A stretch of 64,000 bases of DNA from Pseudarthrobacter sp. L1SW (GCF_020809045.1 NZ_CP078079.1:1-64000), one strand, 5' to 3'; positions 37,409 to 46,156 are shown, counted from the stretch's first letter. Notes: a model not told the origin generated them from the letters alone. Made by a program: numbers and translations.

Positions 37409-38437
37409 ATGGCGTCACGGGTGACTATTGTGGACCTCGCCAACCAGCTCGGGGTTTCCCGGCAAACGATCTCCAACGTGTTGAACGCCCCGCACCGGGT
37501 CAAGGAAGAGACGCGCATCCGGGTGGCCAGGGCCATCGAGGAAAGCGGCTACCGGCCCAACGCTGCTGCCCGCCAGTTGCGCAACCATGTGTCCAAAAAC
37601 GTGGGCATGCGGCTGCAGCCGGCAGGCAACGGCATCAGCGGTACGGTGCTGACGGGCTTCCTGTACGGGCTGACCGAGGCTGCCCACAGCCACGGCTACC
37701 GCGTGACCCTCTACTGTGCGGACTCGGACGAGGAGGAGATCAGCCGCTACGAGGAACTGGTCACCGAGGCGGACCTGGACGGCTTCATCCTCACAGCCAC
37801 CCACCACGGTGACCAGCGGGCCGCCTGGCTTGCCCAGCGGGGTATTCCGTTTGTCGCATTCGGGCGGCCCTGGGATTCAGGCCGGGATGTGTCCGACGCC
37901 GGGCATTCGTGGGTCGATGTCGACGGCCGCAGCGGGACACGCGAAGCCACGGAACACCTCATTGCCGCCGGGCACCGGAGGATCGGCTACATCGGCTGGC
38001 CGAACGGTTCCGGTGTGGGCGGGGACCGGCGCGCCGGGTGGCTCGAGGCGATGACGGCCCATTTCGGCACGGAAGACCCCGCACCGCTCATCTACGCAGG
38101 CGAGGACACCGCAGCCAGCGGTTCCTCGGGTGCAGCCACCCTGCTGGGCAAGGGAGCCACCGCCTTCGTCTGCGCCAGCGACAGCCTTGCCCTGGGCGCC
38201 AGCGCCTACCTGCGGCAGTCGGACCAGCCCGCCCTGGCCTCGGCGGTGGTCGGCTTCGACAACACCCCCGTGGCCGCCGCCGTCGGACTTTCCAGCGTGT
38301 CCCAGCCTGTGGAATCCGCGGCTGCCGAAGTCATGCGGCTGCTGCTTGGCCACCTGAACAGCGCGACGGCAGAACCGCAGCACGTGCTGCTGCGCCCCAG
38401 GCTTGAACTCCGGGACCTCCAACCGTTCAACCACTAG
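37409..38437 (+). CDS. LacI-family transcriptional regulator
   Basis: The 342-residue protein has the LacI helix-turn-helix and hinge (1-60), VTIVDLANQLGVSRQTISNVLN followed by NAAARQLR, and a periplasmic-binding-like effector domain with VASAVVGFDNTPVA near the end. ATG 37409 is preceded by AAAGGAG; an open frame to 37316 includes the promoter and is rejected. The first gene of a run with a sugar ABC transporter, it is probably autoregulated through the operator inside its promoter. The ligand is presumably the transported sugar. Confidence 0.93.
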   Translation: MASRVTIVDLANQLGVSRQTISNVLNAPHRVKEETRIRVARAIEESGYRPNAAARQLRNHVSKNVGMRLQPAGNGISGTVLTGFLYGLTEAAHSHGYRVTLYCADSDEEEISRYEELVTEADLDGFILTATHHGDQRAAWLAQRGIPFVAFGRPWDSGRDVSDAGHSWVDVDGRSGTREATEHLIAAGHRRIGYIGWPNGSGVGGDRRAGWLEAMTAHFGTEDPAPLIYAGEDTAASGSSGAATLLGKGATAFVCASDSLALGASAYLRQSDQPALASAVVGFDNTPVAAAVGLSSVSQPVESAAAEVMRLLLGHLNSATAEPQHVLLRPRLELRDLQPFNH

Positions 38438-38476
38438 CTTTTCCAGCCACAACAACCCCCAACTAAGGATCAGACA

Positions 38477-39748
38477 ATGATGACTGCACTACACCCTGCC
38501 CAAAAACAGAAGGCATCCCGCATCCTGGCCGGCGCCGTGACCGCCCTTGCCACCCTCGCGCTGGTTGGCTGCGGCTCAGGTTTCAGCGCCGGCGGGACGG
38601 ACCGTTCGGAAGCGCCTGACGCTGGCGGCCCGCTGAACGTCCTCATTGCCTCCTCCGGGGAAGCGGAATCCACCGCCGTGAAAACGGCTGTGGCTGACTG
38701 GGCCGCCGGCGCCGGAAAGGAAGCCACGGTCAACGTCGCCTCCGACCTGCCGCAGCAGCTCAGCCAGGGCTTCGCCTCCGGCAAACCGGCCGACGTCTTC
38801 TACGTCTCAGCGGACCAGCTGGCCAACTACGCGGGCAACGGCTCGCTCGAGCCGTACGGGGATGACCTGGCCAACAAGGGCGATTTCTATCCGGCCCTGA
38901 CCGAGGCCTTCACCTACGACGGGAAGCTCTACTGCGCACCCAAGGACTTTTCCACGCTGGGGCTGGTCATTAACCAGGACCTGTGGAAGCAGGCCGGGCT
39001 GACCGAAGCGGATGTGCCAAAGACGTGGGAGCAGCTCGCAGCCGCAGCCGCCAAATTGACCCAGGGCGGCACCGTGGGCCTGGCCTTCGGCCCCGAGTAC
39101 CAGCGCGTGGGCGCCTTCTTTGCGCAGGCCGGCGGCGGCCTGGTCAAGGACGGCCAGGCGGTTGCCAACAGCGAAGAGAACGTTGCGGCGCTGGGTTTCG
39201 TCAAGAAGATGATGAACGACGGCGTGGCCAAGTTCAGCTCCGACCTTGGCGCAGGCTGGGGCGGCGAGGCCTTCGGCAAGGGCCAGGCCGCCATGGTGAT
39301 CGAGGGCAACTGGATCCAGGGCGCCTTGGACAAGGACTACCCAGCCGTCAACTATCAGGTGGCTGAACTGCCCGAGGGGCCTGGCGGCAAGGGGACCCTG
39401 ACCTTCACCAACTGCTGGGGCATCGCAGCGGACAGCAAGAACAAGGACGCTGCCCGCAAACTCGTGGAGCAGCTGACCAGCAAGGAAAACCAGCTGGCGT
39501 TCTCCCAGGCCTTCGGCGTGATGCCGTCCATCAAGTCCGCCCGCGCGGAGTGGACCGCGGCTTTCCCGGCGCTGGCACCCTTCATGGCAGGTGCAGACTA
39601 CGCCCAGACGACCCCCTTGCAGCAGGGTGCGGCTGATGTCCTGGCGGACTTCAACGCCCAGCTCGAGCAGCTGAAGGACAAGGAGCCCAAGGCCATCCTC
39701 GACTCCACCCAGGGTTCGCTGGAGCCTGTCCTTGAGGGGGCAAAGTAG
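38477..39748 (+). CDS. Sugar ABC transporter substrate-binding lipoprotein
   Basis: The 423-residue protein has a lipoprotein signal with lipobox LVGC (Cys32), then a family 1 solute-binding fold: LNVLIASSGEAES, TFTNCWGIAADSKNKDAARK and the hinge regions typical of maltose/oligosaccharide binders. It captures sugar outside the membrane and delivers it to the two permeases encoded next. It follows the LacI gene by 39 bases without a separate promoter, so is probably in the same transcript. Substrate is unknown; the linked debranching enzyme suggests an alpha-glucan oligosaccharide. Confidence 0.92.
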   Translation: MMTALHPAQKQKASRILAGAVTALATLALVGCGSGFSAGGTDRSEAPDAGGPLNVLIASSGEAESTAVKTAVADWAAGAGKEATVNVASDLPQQLSQGFASGKPADVFYVSADQLANYAGNGSLEPYGDDLANKGDFYPALTEAFTYDGKLYCAPKDFSTLGLVINQDLWKQAGLTEADVPKTWEQLAAAAAKLTQGGTVGLAFGPEYQRVGAFFAQAGGGLVKDGQAVANSEENVAALGFVKKMMNDGVAKFSSDLGAGWGGEAFGKGQAAMVIEGNWIQGALDKDYPAVNYQVAELPEGPGGKGTLTFTNCWGIAADSKNKDAARKLVEQLTSKENQLAFSQAFGVMPSIKSARAEWTAAFPALAPFMAGADYAQTTPLQQGAADVLADFNAQLEQLKDKEPKAILDSTQGSLEPVLEGAK

Positions 39749-39750
39749 CG

Positions 39751-40785
39751 GTGGCGGCCCGTGCAGCACACGCAGCAGGAATCCACGGCAGGCAGGCGCT
39801 GGCCGGCTGGATCTTTGTGGCGCCCGTGGTGCTGATCCTTGGCCTGTTCCTTCTGGTCCCCGTGGTGATGGCCGCCTGGGTCAGCGTCTCCGACTGGACC
39901 GGACGGGGGAGCCCCTTCGGCCCGAACGTGGGTTTCGTGGGGGCGGAGAACTACCAGGCCATCATTGCCGGCGGCGGACTCGCGGAAAAGGACTTCGGAA
40001 CGGCGCTGCGCAACAACGCCTATTACGTCCTGCTGGTGGTGCCACTGCAGACGGCCATGAGCCTGTTCCTGGCCGTGCTGGTCAACCGGCAGGTACTGCG
40101 GGGCCGCGGCCTGTTCCGGACGGCCTTCTATTTTCCGTCCGTTACCAGTTCGGTGGCCATCACGGTGCTGTGGCTGTTCCTCTTCAGTGCAACGGGCGTG
40201 GTCAACAAGGTGCTCAGTTTCGTGGGCGTCCAGGGGCCAAACTGGTTCCAGGATCCCCGCGGGGTGCTGCACCTGCTGCTCTCCGCCGTCGGCATTGCGG
40301 GGCCCGCCGCCACCGGCGGGCAGTTCCTGGGCATCGGCTGGTGGGAGTGGTTGTCCGGGCCGTCCGTTGCGATGTCGGCCTTCATCCTGATGGCGGTCTT
40401 CACAACATCCGGAACCTTTATGCTGCTGTTCATCGCGGCGCTGCAGGGACTGGGCTCCGAAGTCCAGGAAGCAGCGCTGGTGGACGGAGCAACCGGCTGG
40501 CAACGGTTCTGGTTTGTTACCCTGCCCATGCTCAAGCCCACGCTGTTCACGGTCCTCACCCTGGGCCTGATCGGCTGCTGGCAGGTCTTCGACCAGATCT
40601 ACGTGGGAACCCAGGGCGGCCCTTCCAAAACAACGCTCACCCCCGCATACCTCAGCTTCAATTCAGCGTTCAACAACCAGCAGTGGGGCCAGGGCGCGGC
40701 CATCAGCTTCATCCTCTTTGGCATCATCGTGGTCTTCGCGCTGGTCCAGCGCTGGCTGCTGCGGGATAAGGACAGTGCACGATGA
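39751..40785 (+). CDS. Sugar ABC transporter permease, MalF type
   Basis: The 344-residue membrane protein has about six to seven hydrophobic segments and the ABC EAA loop EAALVDGATGWQRFWFVTLPML, where the transport ATPase docks (quoted span shortened here to its core EAALVDGATGW). An extra loop of about 35 residues around 165-200 is present. GTG 39751 lies two bases after the binding-protein stop. The stop overlaps the next ATG. Confidence 0.92.
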   Translation: MAARAAHAAGIHGRQALAGWIFVAPVVLILGLFLLVPVVMAAWVSVSDWTGRGSPFGPNVGFVGAENYQAIIAGGGLAEKDFGTALRNNAYYVLLVVPLQTAMSLFLAVLVNRQVLRGRGLFRTAFYFPSVTSSVAITVLWLFLFSATGVVNKVLSFVGVQGPNWFQDPRGVLHLLLSAVGIAGPAATGGQFLGIGWWEWLSGPSVAMSAFILMAVFTTSGTFMLLFIAALQGLGSEVQEAALVDGATGWQRFWFVTLPMLKPTLFTVLTLGLIGCWQVFDQIYVGTQGGPSKTTLTPAYLSFNSAFNNQQWGQGAAISFILFGIIVVFALVQRWLLRDKDSAR

Positions 40786-41675
40786 GTATCCAGACCCGGC
40801 CCAGGCCGGACATTCGCAGCACGACGCCGGCACCCGCCGTACGTGCCCGCCGCCGCTTCACAGGTGGCTGGGTAGCCTACGGGCTGCTTGTGGCCCTGGC
40901 CCTGGCGTACACCTTTCCGTTCCTGGTCCAGCTGGCCACCAGCTTCAAGACCGAGCCGGAGGCGGCGGCGAACCCGCTTGGCCTGCTGCCGACCACCTGG
41001 TCCGGGGCCGCCTACACCGCGCTGTTCGCCAATTCCGACTTCCCGTCGTGGACCATGAACTCGCTGATCGTCACCGTCCTGGTCACCGCAGGCCGGGTGT
41101 TCTTCGATTCCCTGGCGGGCTATGCCCTTGCCCGGCTGCAGTTCCGGGGCCGTGCCACGGTGTTCGCCATCCTGGTGGGCGTCATGGCGGTGCCGGGGGT
41201 AGTCCTGCTGATCCCCAAATTCCTGGTGCTCAACCAGCTGGGCATGTACGACTCCTACTCAGGCATGGTCCTGCCCCTCCTGGCGGACGCCGCGGGGGTG
41301 TTCATCATGAAGAACTTCTTTGAATCGGTTCCGGCTTCCATCGAGGAGCAGGCCAGGATCGACGGTGCCGGGGTATTCAGGACCTTCTGGTCCATCGTGC
41401 TGCCCATGTCCATGCCCGCGCTGATGACCATCGTGATCCTGAGCTTCCAGGGTTCCTGGAACGAGCTCAACCACTTCATCGTCTCCACCCAAAGCCCGGA
41501 GCTGACCACCCTGACCAAGGGCGTGGCACAGCTCGCATCCGGGCAGCTGAGCCAGGGAACCCAGTATCCGCTCAAACTTGCGGCGGCCCTGCTGATGACC
41601 GTGCCGGTGGCGATCGTGTTCTTCATCTTCCAGAAGCGGATCATGAACAGCACCGCCGGGGCGGTAAAGGAATAG
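40782..41675 (+). CDS. Sugar ABC transporter permease, MalG type
   Basis: The 297-residue protein has six membrane segments and the EAA motif EEQARIDGAGVFRTFWSIV. It starts ATGA, overlapping the preceding stop. No ATP-binding gene follows, so this importer probably uses a shared MsiK-type ATPase encoded elsewhere, as is common in actinobacteria. The operon ends here; a 100-base spacer with a MarR-type palindrome follows. Confidence 0.92.
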   Translation: MSIQTRPRPDIRSTTPAPAVRARRRFTGGWVAYGLLVALALAYTFPFLVQLATSFKTEPEAAANPLGLLPTTWSGAAYTALFANSDFPSWTMNSLIVTVLVTAGRVFFDSLAGYALARLQFRGRATVFAILVGVMAVPGVVLLIPKFLVLNQLGMYDSYSGMVLPLLADAAGVFIMKNFFESVPASIEEQARIDGAGVFRTFWSIVLPMSMPALMTIVILSFQGSWNELNHFIVSTQSPELTTLTKGVAQLASGQLSQGTQYPLKLAAALLMTVPVAIVFFIFQKRIMNSTAGAVKE

Positions 41676-41710
41676 GCGGCCCCTTCCCCGGTGCCGGACC
41701 GGCTGGAATA

Positions 41711-41722
41711 TAAGCATGCTTA
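41711..41722. promoter_or_regulatory. MarR-type palindrome TAAGCATGCTTA upstream of the PPOX gene
   Basis: A perfect 12-base palindrome 65 bases upstream of the next start codon, next to AATATA that may be a -10 box. An identical 12-mer lies at 47640-47651 before the marR gene. Confidence 0.75.
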
Positions 41723-41775
41723 CCAATAGGCTGGCGATGGGGAGCGTCCCCGCAAGCAGACGAACGAGGTGAGAC

Positions 41776-42258
41776 ATGACTGACACCGGGAGCATCAGCA
41801 AGGTTACGGACATCATCAACCATTCCCACATCGGAATGTTGACCACCATCAACGAAGAAGGCGCGCTGGTCAGCCGGCCGCTGGCCGTCCAGGAAGTTAA
41901 GGACGACGGCGACATGTGGTTCTTCACGGGCCTCAGCACCTCACAGGTTGCGCACGTCCGGGCTGACCCGCGCGTGAACGTTTCCTTCGGCAAGAACACC
42001 GAGTGGGTTTCCGTCGCGGGCACCGCCGAGGTGGTGACGGACCGGGACAGGATCCGTGAAATGTGGAACCAGGCAGTGGAGGCCTGGTTCCCGGACGGCC
42101 CGGACACCCCCGAGGTGTGCCTGCTCCGCATCGACTCCGACTCCGCCGAGTACTGGACCAGCCCCGGCGGAACGGCCGCCACGGTGTTCCAGTGGGTGAA
42201 GTCCAAGGTCACCAACAGCCGGATGAGCGTCGGCGAGAGCGGCACCGTGGAGCTTTAG
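41776..42258 (+). CDS. Pyridoxamine 5'-phosphate oxidase-like stress protein
   Basis: The 160-residue protein is a split-barrel flavin/F420-binding fold of the general-stress-protein-26 type: IGMLTTINEEGALVSRPLAV, DMWFFTGLSTSQVAHV and FGKNTEWVSVAGTAEVV. Such proteins bind FMN, FAD or F420 and are often stress-induced; specific activity is unknown. ATG 41776 follows GAGGTGAG. The palindrome at 41711-41722 links it to the MarR-controlled stress operon at 46-48 kb. It is convergent with the next gene, sharing four bases at their stops. Confidence 0.88.
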   Translation: MTDTGSISKVTDIINHSHIGMLTTINEEGALVSRPLAVQEVKDDGDMWFFTGLSTSQVAHVRADPRVNVSFGKNTEWVSVAGTAEVVTDRDRIREMWNQAVEAWFPDGPDTPEVCLLRIDSDSAEYWTSPGGTAATVFQWVKSKVTNSRMSVGESGTVEL

Positions 42259-42863
42259 TCCAGCTCCACACCCTGCAGCGCGGCGAGGACCTCCGGCAGC
42301 AGGAGGTCATTCCGTCCCCACACGGGATCGAAGATCTCCACGTACCAGGAGTCGGAGAGCAGCAGGGCCAGGGCTTCGTTGGTTTCGTCCGCCCAGTCCT
42401 GTACCTGCTCTTCCGCCACGGGATTTTCGCTTGACCCGAGCACGGTGGTGACCTCTGTCCCTGCCAGGGTCACCGGTATCGCCGCGTTGCTGGCTTCCCC
42501 GGGCGCATGCGCAACCGTCACCAGCTCCGTGCGGGTGGAGAGCGCGAGCAGGGCTGTGGCAGCCGCGGGGGAGCAGAACCCGGTCACATACTCGCGCTGC
42601 GCCGCCGGTCCGGTCCTGATGCCGGGCTGGGACTCCTTGGTGAAAAGCCCGTTGCGGTTGAGCTCGGCAAGGGCCGCGGCAAGGGGCCGGGTTTCGTCGT
42701 CGAAGCCGGGGGCGAAGGTGCCCGGCTGGTACTGGCTGGCCCCCTCCAGCCACCGGGCGGTCAATTCGCCCGCGGCCGCGAGCGTGGTGGCCTGCCGCCA
42801 GACCCCACGGTCTTCCAGCAGCCGGCCGAACTGGTCACGGGTTGGCAATTCCTGAGGATCCAT
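42255..42863 (-). CDS. DUF6919-like protein of unknown function
   Basis: The 202-residue soluble protein has WRQATTLAAAGELTARWLEG near the N-terminus, FAPGFDDETRPLAAALAELN and FTKESQPG, then QREYVTGFCS. This pattern resembles DUF6919, a domain known mainly from streptomycetes, recalled and not searched. No catalytic motif is obvious and no signal or membrane segment is seen. It overlaps the preceding convergent gene at the 3' end by four bases, and no operon partner is adjacent. Confidence 0.7.
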   Translation of the reverse strand: MDPQELPTRDQFGRLLEDRGVWRQATTLAAAGELTARWLEGASQYQPGTFAPGFDDETRPLAAALAELNRNGLFTKESQPGIRTGPAAQREYVTGFCSPAAATALLALSTRTELVTVAHAPGEASNAAIPVTLAGTEVTTVLGSSENPVAEEQVQDWADETNEALALLLSDSWYVEIFDPVWGRNDLLLPEVLAALQGVELD

Positions 42864-42928
42864 CCTCGGATGCTATCGCCGCTGCGCACGCCGTTCCACG
42901 GCAGCGACACAACGGGTAACGTCCTGCC

Positions 42929-43531
42929 CTATGCCTGCTCCGCCGGAATGCCTGCCGCCCGCTCCGCGGCCGCGAGGGTGGCACCGAGGCTGGTGACGGC
43001 GTCGGGGTACCCCTGGTGGGGGACTACGCGCAGCGCCTCAGCCTGGCGCATGGCCTTGATGAGGGCCGAGGTTTCCGGTGTCCGGACGTCGGTCAGCGCC
43101 GGGTAATCGATCGTGCAGGCCGGATCCAGCTCGTACCGGCGCCAACGCGCGATCAGTTCATCGTGGCGCGCCTGTGCATCCTGATGCGCCGCCGCCTGCT
43201 GCACGGACGCGCGCCGGCCGCTGCGCCACGCCAGGTACCGCGGGCTGCCCCTGTATGCAGCCACACCGGCAGCCACCCCCGCGCCGCCAAGGAAGAGTCC
43301 TGCCCATGGCGAGATGAACGCCGGGATCAACAAGGCGGGAACAGCCACGGACGAGCCAAGGAACAGATCCCAGAAAAGCTGGTCCTGCCGCTCTGCTGTC
43401 TCGTTACCCGCGGCGAGAGCACGGCGCCGGATGACAAAGACTGTGGCCGCCACGCTGGCCACCAGCACCAGGCCGCACAAAACCACCGCCCCTGCCCCCT
43501 GCAGCAGCCCCTGCACTGCGGCTTCCACCAT
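42929..43531 (-). CDS. Membrane protein of unknown function
   Basis: The 200-residue protein starts MVEAAVQGLLQGAGAVVLC, with three hydrophobic segments in the first 95 residues and a cytoplasmic C-terminal half rich in Arg, Ala and Gln (WRSGRRASVQQAAAHQDAQA). No known domain is recognised. I place the start at ATG 43531, after AAGGTG; the open frame continues to 44068 across the VOC gene on the other strand, and that upstream part has no protein-like pattern. It is the only gene in its orientation here. Confidence 0.7.
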   Translation of the reverse strand: MVEAAVQGLLQGAGAVVLCGLVLVASVAATVFVIRRRALAAGNETAERQDQLFWDLFLGSSVAVPALLIPAFISPWAGLFLGGAGVAAGVAAYRGSPRYLAWRSGRRASVQQAAAHQDAQARHDELIARWRRYELDPACTIDYPALTDVRTPETSALIKAMRQAEALRVVPHQGYPDAVTSLGATLAAAERAAGIPAEQA

Positions 43532-43696
43532 GTCTGGCACCTTGCACCTCCGGCATTGAAGGCCCGGGCAAACAGCCCGGGTGGTCCTTCCATTCCAACG
43601 TTTTCCGGCCCCCGGGTCAATGGCCCGGGGCGCGGGGTTCCGTGCGACCGCCGGAAGTCCCTTCTGCCCGGGGGCAGGGCACCGTACCGTGGGACC

Positions 43697-44077
43697 ATGA
43701 GACTCAAAATGTGCAGCATCCACGTCAAGGACCCGGCCGCCGCCCACGCTTTCTACACAGAAACCCTGGGTTTCGAGACACTGATGGCCATGCCGGAGTA
43801 CAACCTGTACATCATCAAGGACCCCGGCGCGGACAACGGGTCCGTAGGGCTGCTGCTGGAGCCCAGCGACAACCCGATCGGGGCCACGTACATGAATGCC
43901 GTGCACGACGCCGGGCTCCCGGCCATCGTGTTCGGCGTCCCGGATGTGCAGGCTGAGTACGAGCGACTGGTGGCCGCCGGGGTCACCTTCAAGAGCGGGC
44001 CCACGGAGGACCCTTCCGGGATCAGCGCCGTGTTCGACGACGGCTGCGGCAACTTCGTCCAGCTGCACCAGGACTGA
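43697..44077 (+). CDS. VOC-superfamily protein (glyoxalase fold)
   Basis: The 126-residue protein is a vicinal-oxygen-chelate domain of two beta-alpha-beta-beta-beta units: CSIHVKDPAAAHAFYTETLGF at the start and FDDGCGNFVQLHQD at the end. The family includes glyoxalase I, dioxygenases and antibiotic-binding proteins; metal-ligand residues His9 and a terminal Glu/Gln position are partly conserved, so the reaction cannot be assigned. ATG 43697 is the only sensible start. The gene ends before a long inverted repeat that separates it from a convergent gene. Confidence 0.85.
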   Translation: MRLKMCSIHVKDPAAAHAFYTETLGFETLMAMPEYNLYIIKDPGADNGSVGLLLEPSDNPIGATYMNAVHDAGLPAIVFGVPDVQAEYERLVAAGVTFKSGPTEDPSGISAVFDDGCGNFVQLHQD

Positions 44078-44107
44078 GCTTCCCGGGAAACAACCGGGGA
44101 CTAACAG

Positions 44108-44158
44108 AGGCTTGTCCGCGGATCCGGACCATCATGGTTTGGATCCGCGGACAAGCCT
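44108..44158. terminator. Bidirectional terminator-type long hairpin
   Basis: Perfect 18-base arms at 44108-44125 (AGGCTTGTCCGCGGATCC) and 44141-44158 (GGATCCGCGGACAAGCCT) lie between convergent genes. The loop contains a further ACCAT-C-ATGGT hairpin, so nearly the whole 51 bases can fold as one stem. There is no T-tract. The position favours a two-way transcription terminator; a BamHI-like GGATCC is part of each arm by chance. Confidence 0.75.
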
Positions 44159-44170
44159 GGGTTCAGGCGG

Positions 44171-44575
44171 CTATTCGGCCTTGGCGCGGGCCTTCTTGGC
44201 TTCCTTCTTGGCCGATTCTTCCTTCACGCGCTGGGCCTCGGCGCGGACGGCGGCATGCGTGGCGCGCTCGCTGACCAGCCACTGCGGGGGAGCCTGCAGC
44301 AGCGCGGTGATTTCCGCCGTCGTCAGCGCTTCCTCAACGCCGCCGCGGGCCAGCCCGCTGATGGAAACGTTCAGCTTTTGCGCCACCACCGGGCGGGGGT
44401 GGGGGCCGTTGCGGCGCAGCTCGGCGAGCCACTCCGGCGGGTTGGCCTGGAGCTCGGCGAACTCGGCCCGCGTGATGGTTGAATCCTGGAACTCCTGCGG
44501 CGTTGCGGGCAGATAGATGCCAAGTTTCTTGGCAACGGTGGCCGGCTTCATGGACTGGGAGTTAGCAGAGGTCAT
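44171..44575 (-). CDS. DUF5997 family protein
   Basis: The 134-residue protein reads MKPATVAKKLGIYLPATPQEFQD near the start, followed by WLAELRRNGPHPRPVVAQKLN and a Lys/Ala/Glu-rich tail. This matches DUF5997, a small actinobacterial family of unknown function; the helical repeats and basic tail suggest nucleic-acid or protein binding, which is inference. It is divergent from the LysR-like effector gene, with the starts 37 bases apart, so the two are likely co-regulated partners. Confidence 0.85.
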   Translation of the reverse strand: MTSANSQSMKPATVAKKLGIYLPATPQEFQDSTITRAEFAELQANPPEWLAELRRNGPHPRPVVAQKLNVSISGLARGGVEEALTTAEITALLQAPPQWLVSERATHAAVRAEAQRVKEESAKKEAKKARAKAE

Positions 44576-44612
44576 GCTTCAAGGGTATCCGGGCGGACGG
44601 TACTGTGAAGAC

Positions 44613-45362
44613 GTGCCCTCCGACAACATCCCCCCAAGCCCTGCCCCCGCCGAATCTCCGGAGCAGGAGGCACCCCGCGTGCTCCGGTTCGCCTACGTGG
44701 CAGGCGTGACGCCCGGGAAGTGGATCCGCCGCTGGGAAGAGCGCGTGCTGGATATCCCGCTGGAATCGTTTATGTCCGACGACGGCGCGCAGGTTTCCGT
44801 GCTCCGTGACGGTTCGGCGGACCTGAGCTTCGTCCGGCTTCCGGTGGAGCGCGAGGGCCTCAATGTCATTCCGCTCTATGAGGAGCAGCCGGTGGTGGTG
44901 GCGCCCAAGGGCCACGAGATTTCGGTCTTTGAGGAAGTGGCACTGGCGGACCTCGGTGAAGAAACTTTCCTGGACGTCGCCGCCATGGGCGGCCCGGAAG
45001 CCGCACTGCAGGTGGTGGCCTCGGGGGCGGGCCTGGTGATCCTGCCGATGTCCGTTGCCCGGCACTTCAACGTCAAGGACACTGTGGCCCGGCGGCTGAC
45101 AGGTGCGCCGGGAACGGAAATCGCGTTGGTGTGGCCCGCGGATTCCACGGACGAAGTGATCGAGGAATTCGTCGGGATCGTGCGCGGCCGGACCGCCCAA
45201 AGCTCCCGCCAGCCCTCGGCCCAGCCGGTCAAGGCGAAGAAGGAACCCAAGCCGGACCGGCGCGGCACCGGAGCCAAGAAGGCGCCCAAGGTAGCCCAGC
45301 GGTACGCGCCCAACCCGGACAAGGGCCGCGGCAAAGGCTCCCGGAAGAAGGGCAAGCGCTAG
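44613..45362 (+). CDS. LysR-type substrate-binding domain without DNA-binding domain
   Basis: The 249-residue protein starts VPSDNIPPSPAPAE and runs directly into a LysR effector domain (about 20-205) with VLRFAYVAGVTPGKW, SFVRLPVEREGLNVIPLY and ASGAGLVILPMSVARHF. The N-terminal helix-turn-helix normal for LysR regulators is absent. The last 45 residues are rich in Lys, Pro and Arg (KKEPKPDRRGTGAKKAPK), reminiscent of a basic DNA- or RNA-binding tail. It is divergent from DUF5997. GTG 44613 is chosen because the reading frame upstream overlaps the promoter; no strong ribosome site is visible. Confidence 0.85.
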   Translation: MPSDNIPPSPAPAESPEQEAPRVLRFAYVAGVTPGKWIRRWEERVLDIPLESFMSDDGAQVSVLRDGSADLSFVRLPVEREGLNVIPLYEEQPVVVAPKGHEISVFEEVALADLGEETFLDVAAMGGPEAALQVVASGAGLVILPMSVARHFNVKDTVARRLTGAPGTEIALVWPADSTDEVIEEFVGIVRGRTAQSSRQPSAQPVKAKKEPKPDRRGTGAKKAPKVAQRYAPNPDKGRGKGSRKKGKR

Positions 45363-45433
45363 CCTGGTTGGCCCTATGGGCAGGGGGCCTGACCGGCGCC
45401 TGCCGTGCGGGCAGTACTGACAGCGTTAACAGC

Positions 45434-45467
45434 AACAGGCCGGCTCCGAGAGGAGCCGGCCTGTTTT
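45434..45467 (+). terminator. Terminator after the LysR-like gene
   Basis: Perfect 14-base arms AACAGGCCGGCTCC (45434-45447) and GGAGCCGGCCTGTT (45452-45465) with a 4-base loop and a T-tract. It can stop the plus-strand gene; the DUF3618 gene on the other strand ends 14 bases beyond. Confidence 0.9.
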
Positions 45468-45481
45468 CCTATCCAGACAAT

Positions 45482-46156
45482 TTAGGTGTTCTGGCCTGTG
45501 GTTTTGACGTGGTCTGCAGCGTCTGCGGCGCGGTCTTTGACGTCGGTGGCGGCGTGCTGGCCTTCGGTTTTGACGTTTTGGGCGGCGTCGGTGGCGGTGG
45601 CTTTGACGTTTTCCATGGCTTCCTGGGCTGGTTCCTTGAGGTCTTGGACCATGTCCTTGGCGGCGTCGGTGACCTGGGTGGCGAGGGGTTCGGCGGCGGT
45701 TTTGAGCTGCTGGGCCGCTTCGCGTTCCTTTTGGCTGGCCGGGATCAGGGAGGAGATGAGCATTCCGGCGCCGAAGGCGATCAGGCCGGCGGCGAGGGGG
45801 TTGCCCTGGGTTTTGGCTTTGACCTGGTCCGGGGTGTTGGAGATCGCGGTGCCGGCGTCGCTGAGTTTGGCCGCGGCGGTGTCTTTGGCCCCGTGCAGGG
45901 TGTCTCCGGTGGAGTGCAGGGCGTCGGTGGTGTGCCCGGCGCCGGTGTGCATCGTGTCCGCGGCGCGGGTGGTGGTGTGGTCTGCTGCTCCCATGATTTT
46001 CTCCTTCACGCCGGTGACCGCGTCTTTTACTTTGTCGGTTTGGCGGTGGACGATGTTGGACGGGGTGACTTTGTCCGCCACGGCGTCAACGTTGGTGCCC
46101 AGGCGTGCGCGGGTGGCTTCTATGTCTGATCGGATTGCGTCCGGGTTATCGCTCAT
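45482..46156 (-). CDS. DUF3618 protein with helical repeats
   Basis: The 224-residue protein starts with the DUF3618 signature DAIRSDIEATRARLGTNVDAVADKV, then has amphipathic helices, a membrane-prone segment (about 118-140, LAAGLIAFGAGMLISSLIP) and a tail of Ala/Lys/Glu/Asp repeats (AKDMVQDLKEPAQEAMENVK) resembling LEA-type stress proteins. Function unknown; often encoded with a holin-like membrane protein in actinobacteria. Its ATG overlaps the stop of the upstream gene, and it ends a three-gene operon under MarR-type sites. Confidence 0.88.
   Translation of the reverse strand: MSDNPDAIRSDIEATRARLGTNVDAVADKVTPSNIVHRQTDKVKDAVTGVKEKIMGAADHTTTRAADTMHTGAGHTTDALHSTGDTLHGAKDTAAAKLSDAGTAISNTPDQVKAKTQGNPLAAGLIAFGAGMLISSLIPASQKEREAAQQLKTAAEPLATQVTDAAKDMVQDLKEPAQEAMENVKATATDAAQNVKTEGQHAATDVKDRAADAADHVKTTGQNT

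Noticed and set aside
43532..44068. N-terminal extension of the minus-strand membrane-protein frame
   Set aside because: It overlaps the VOC gene antisense and lacks protein-like character; the membrane segments start at 43531.
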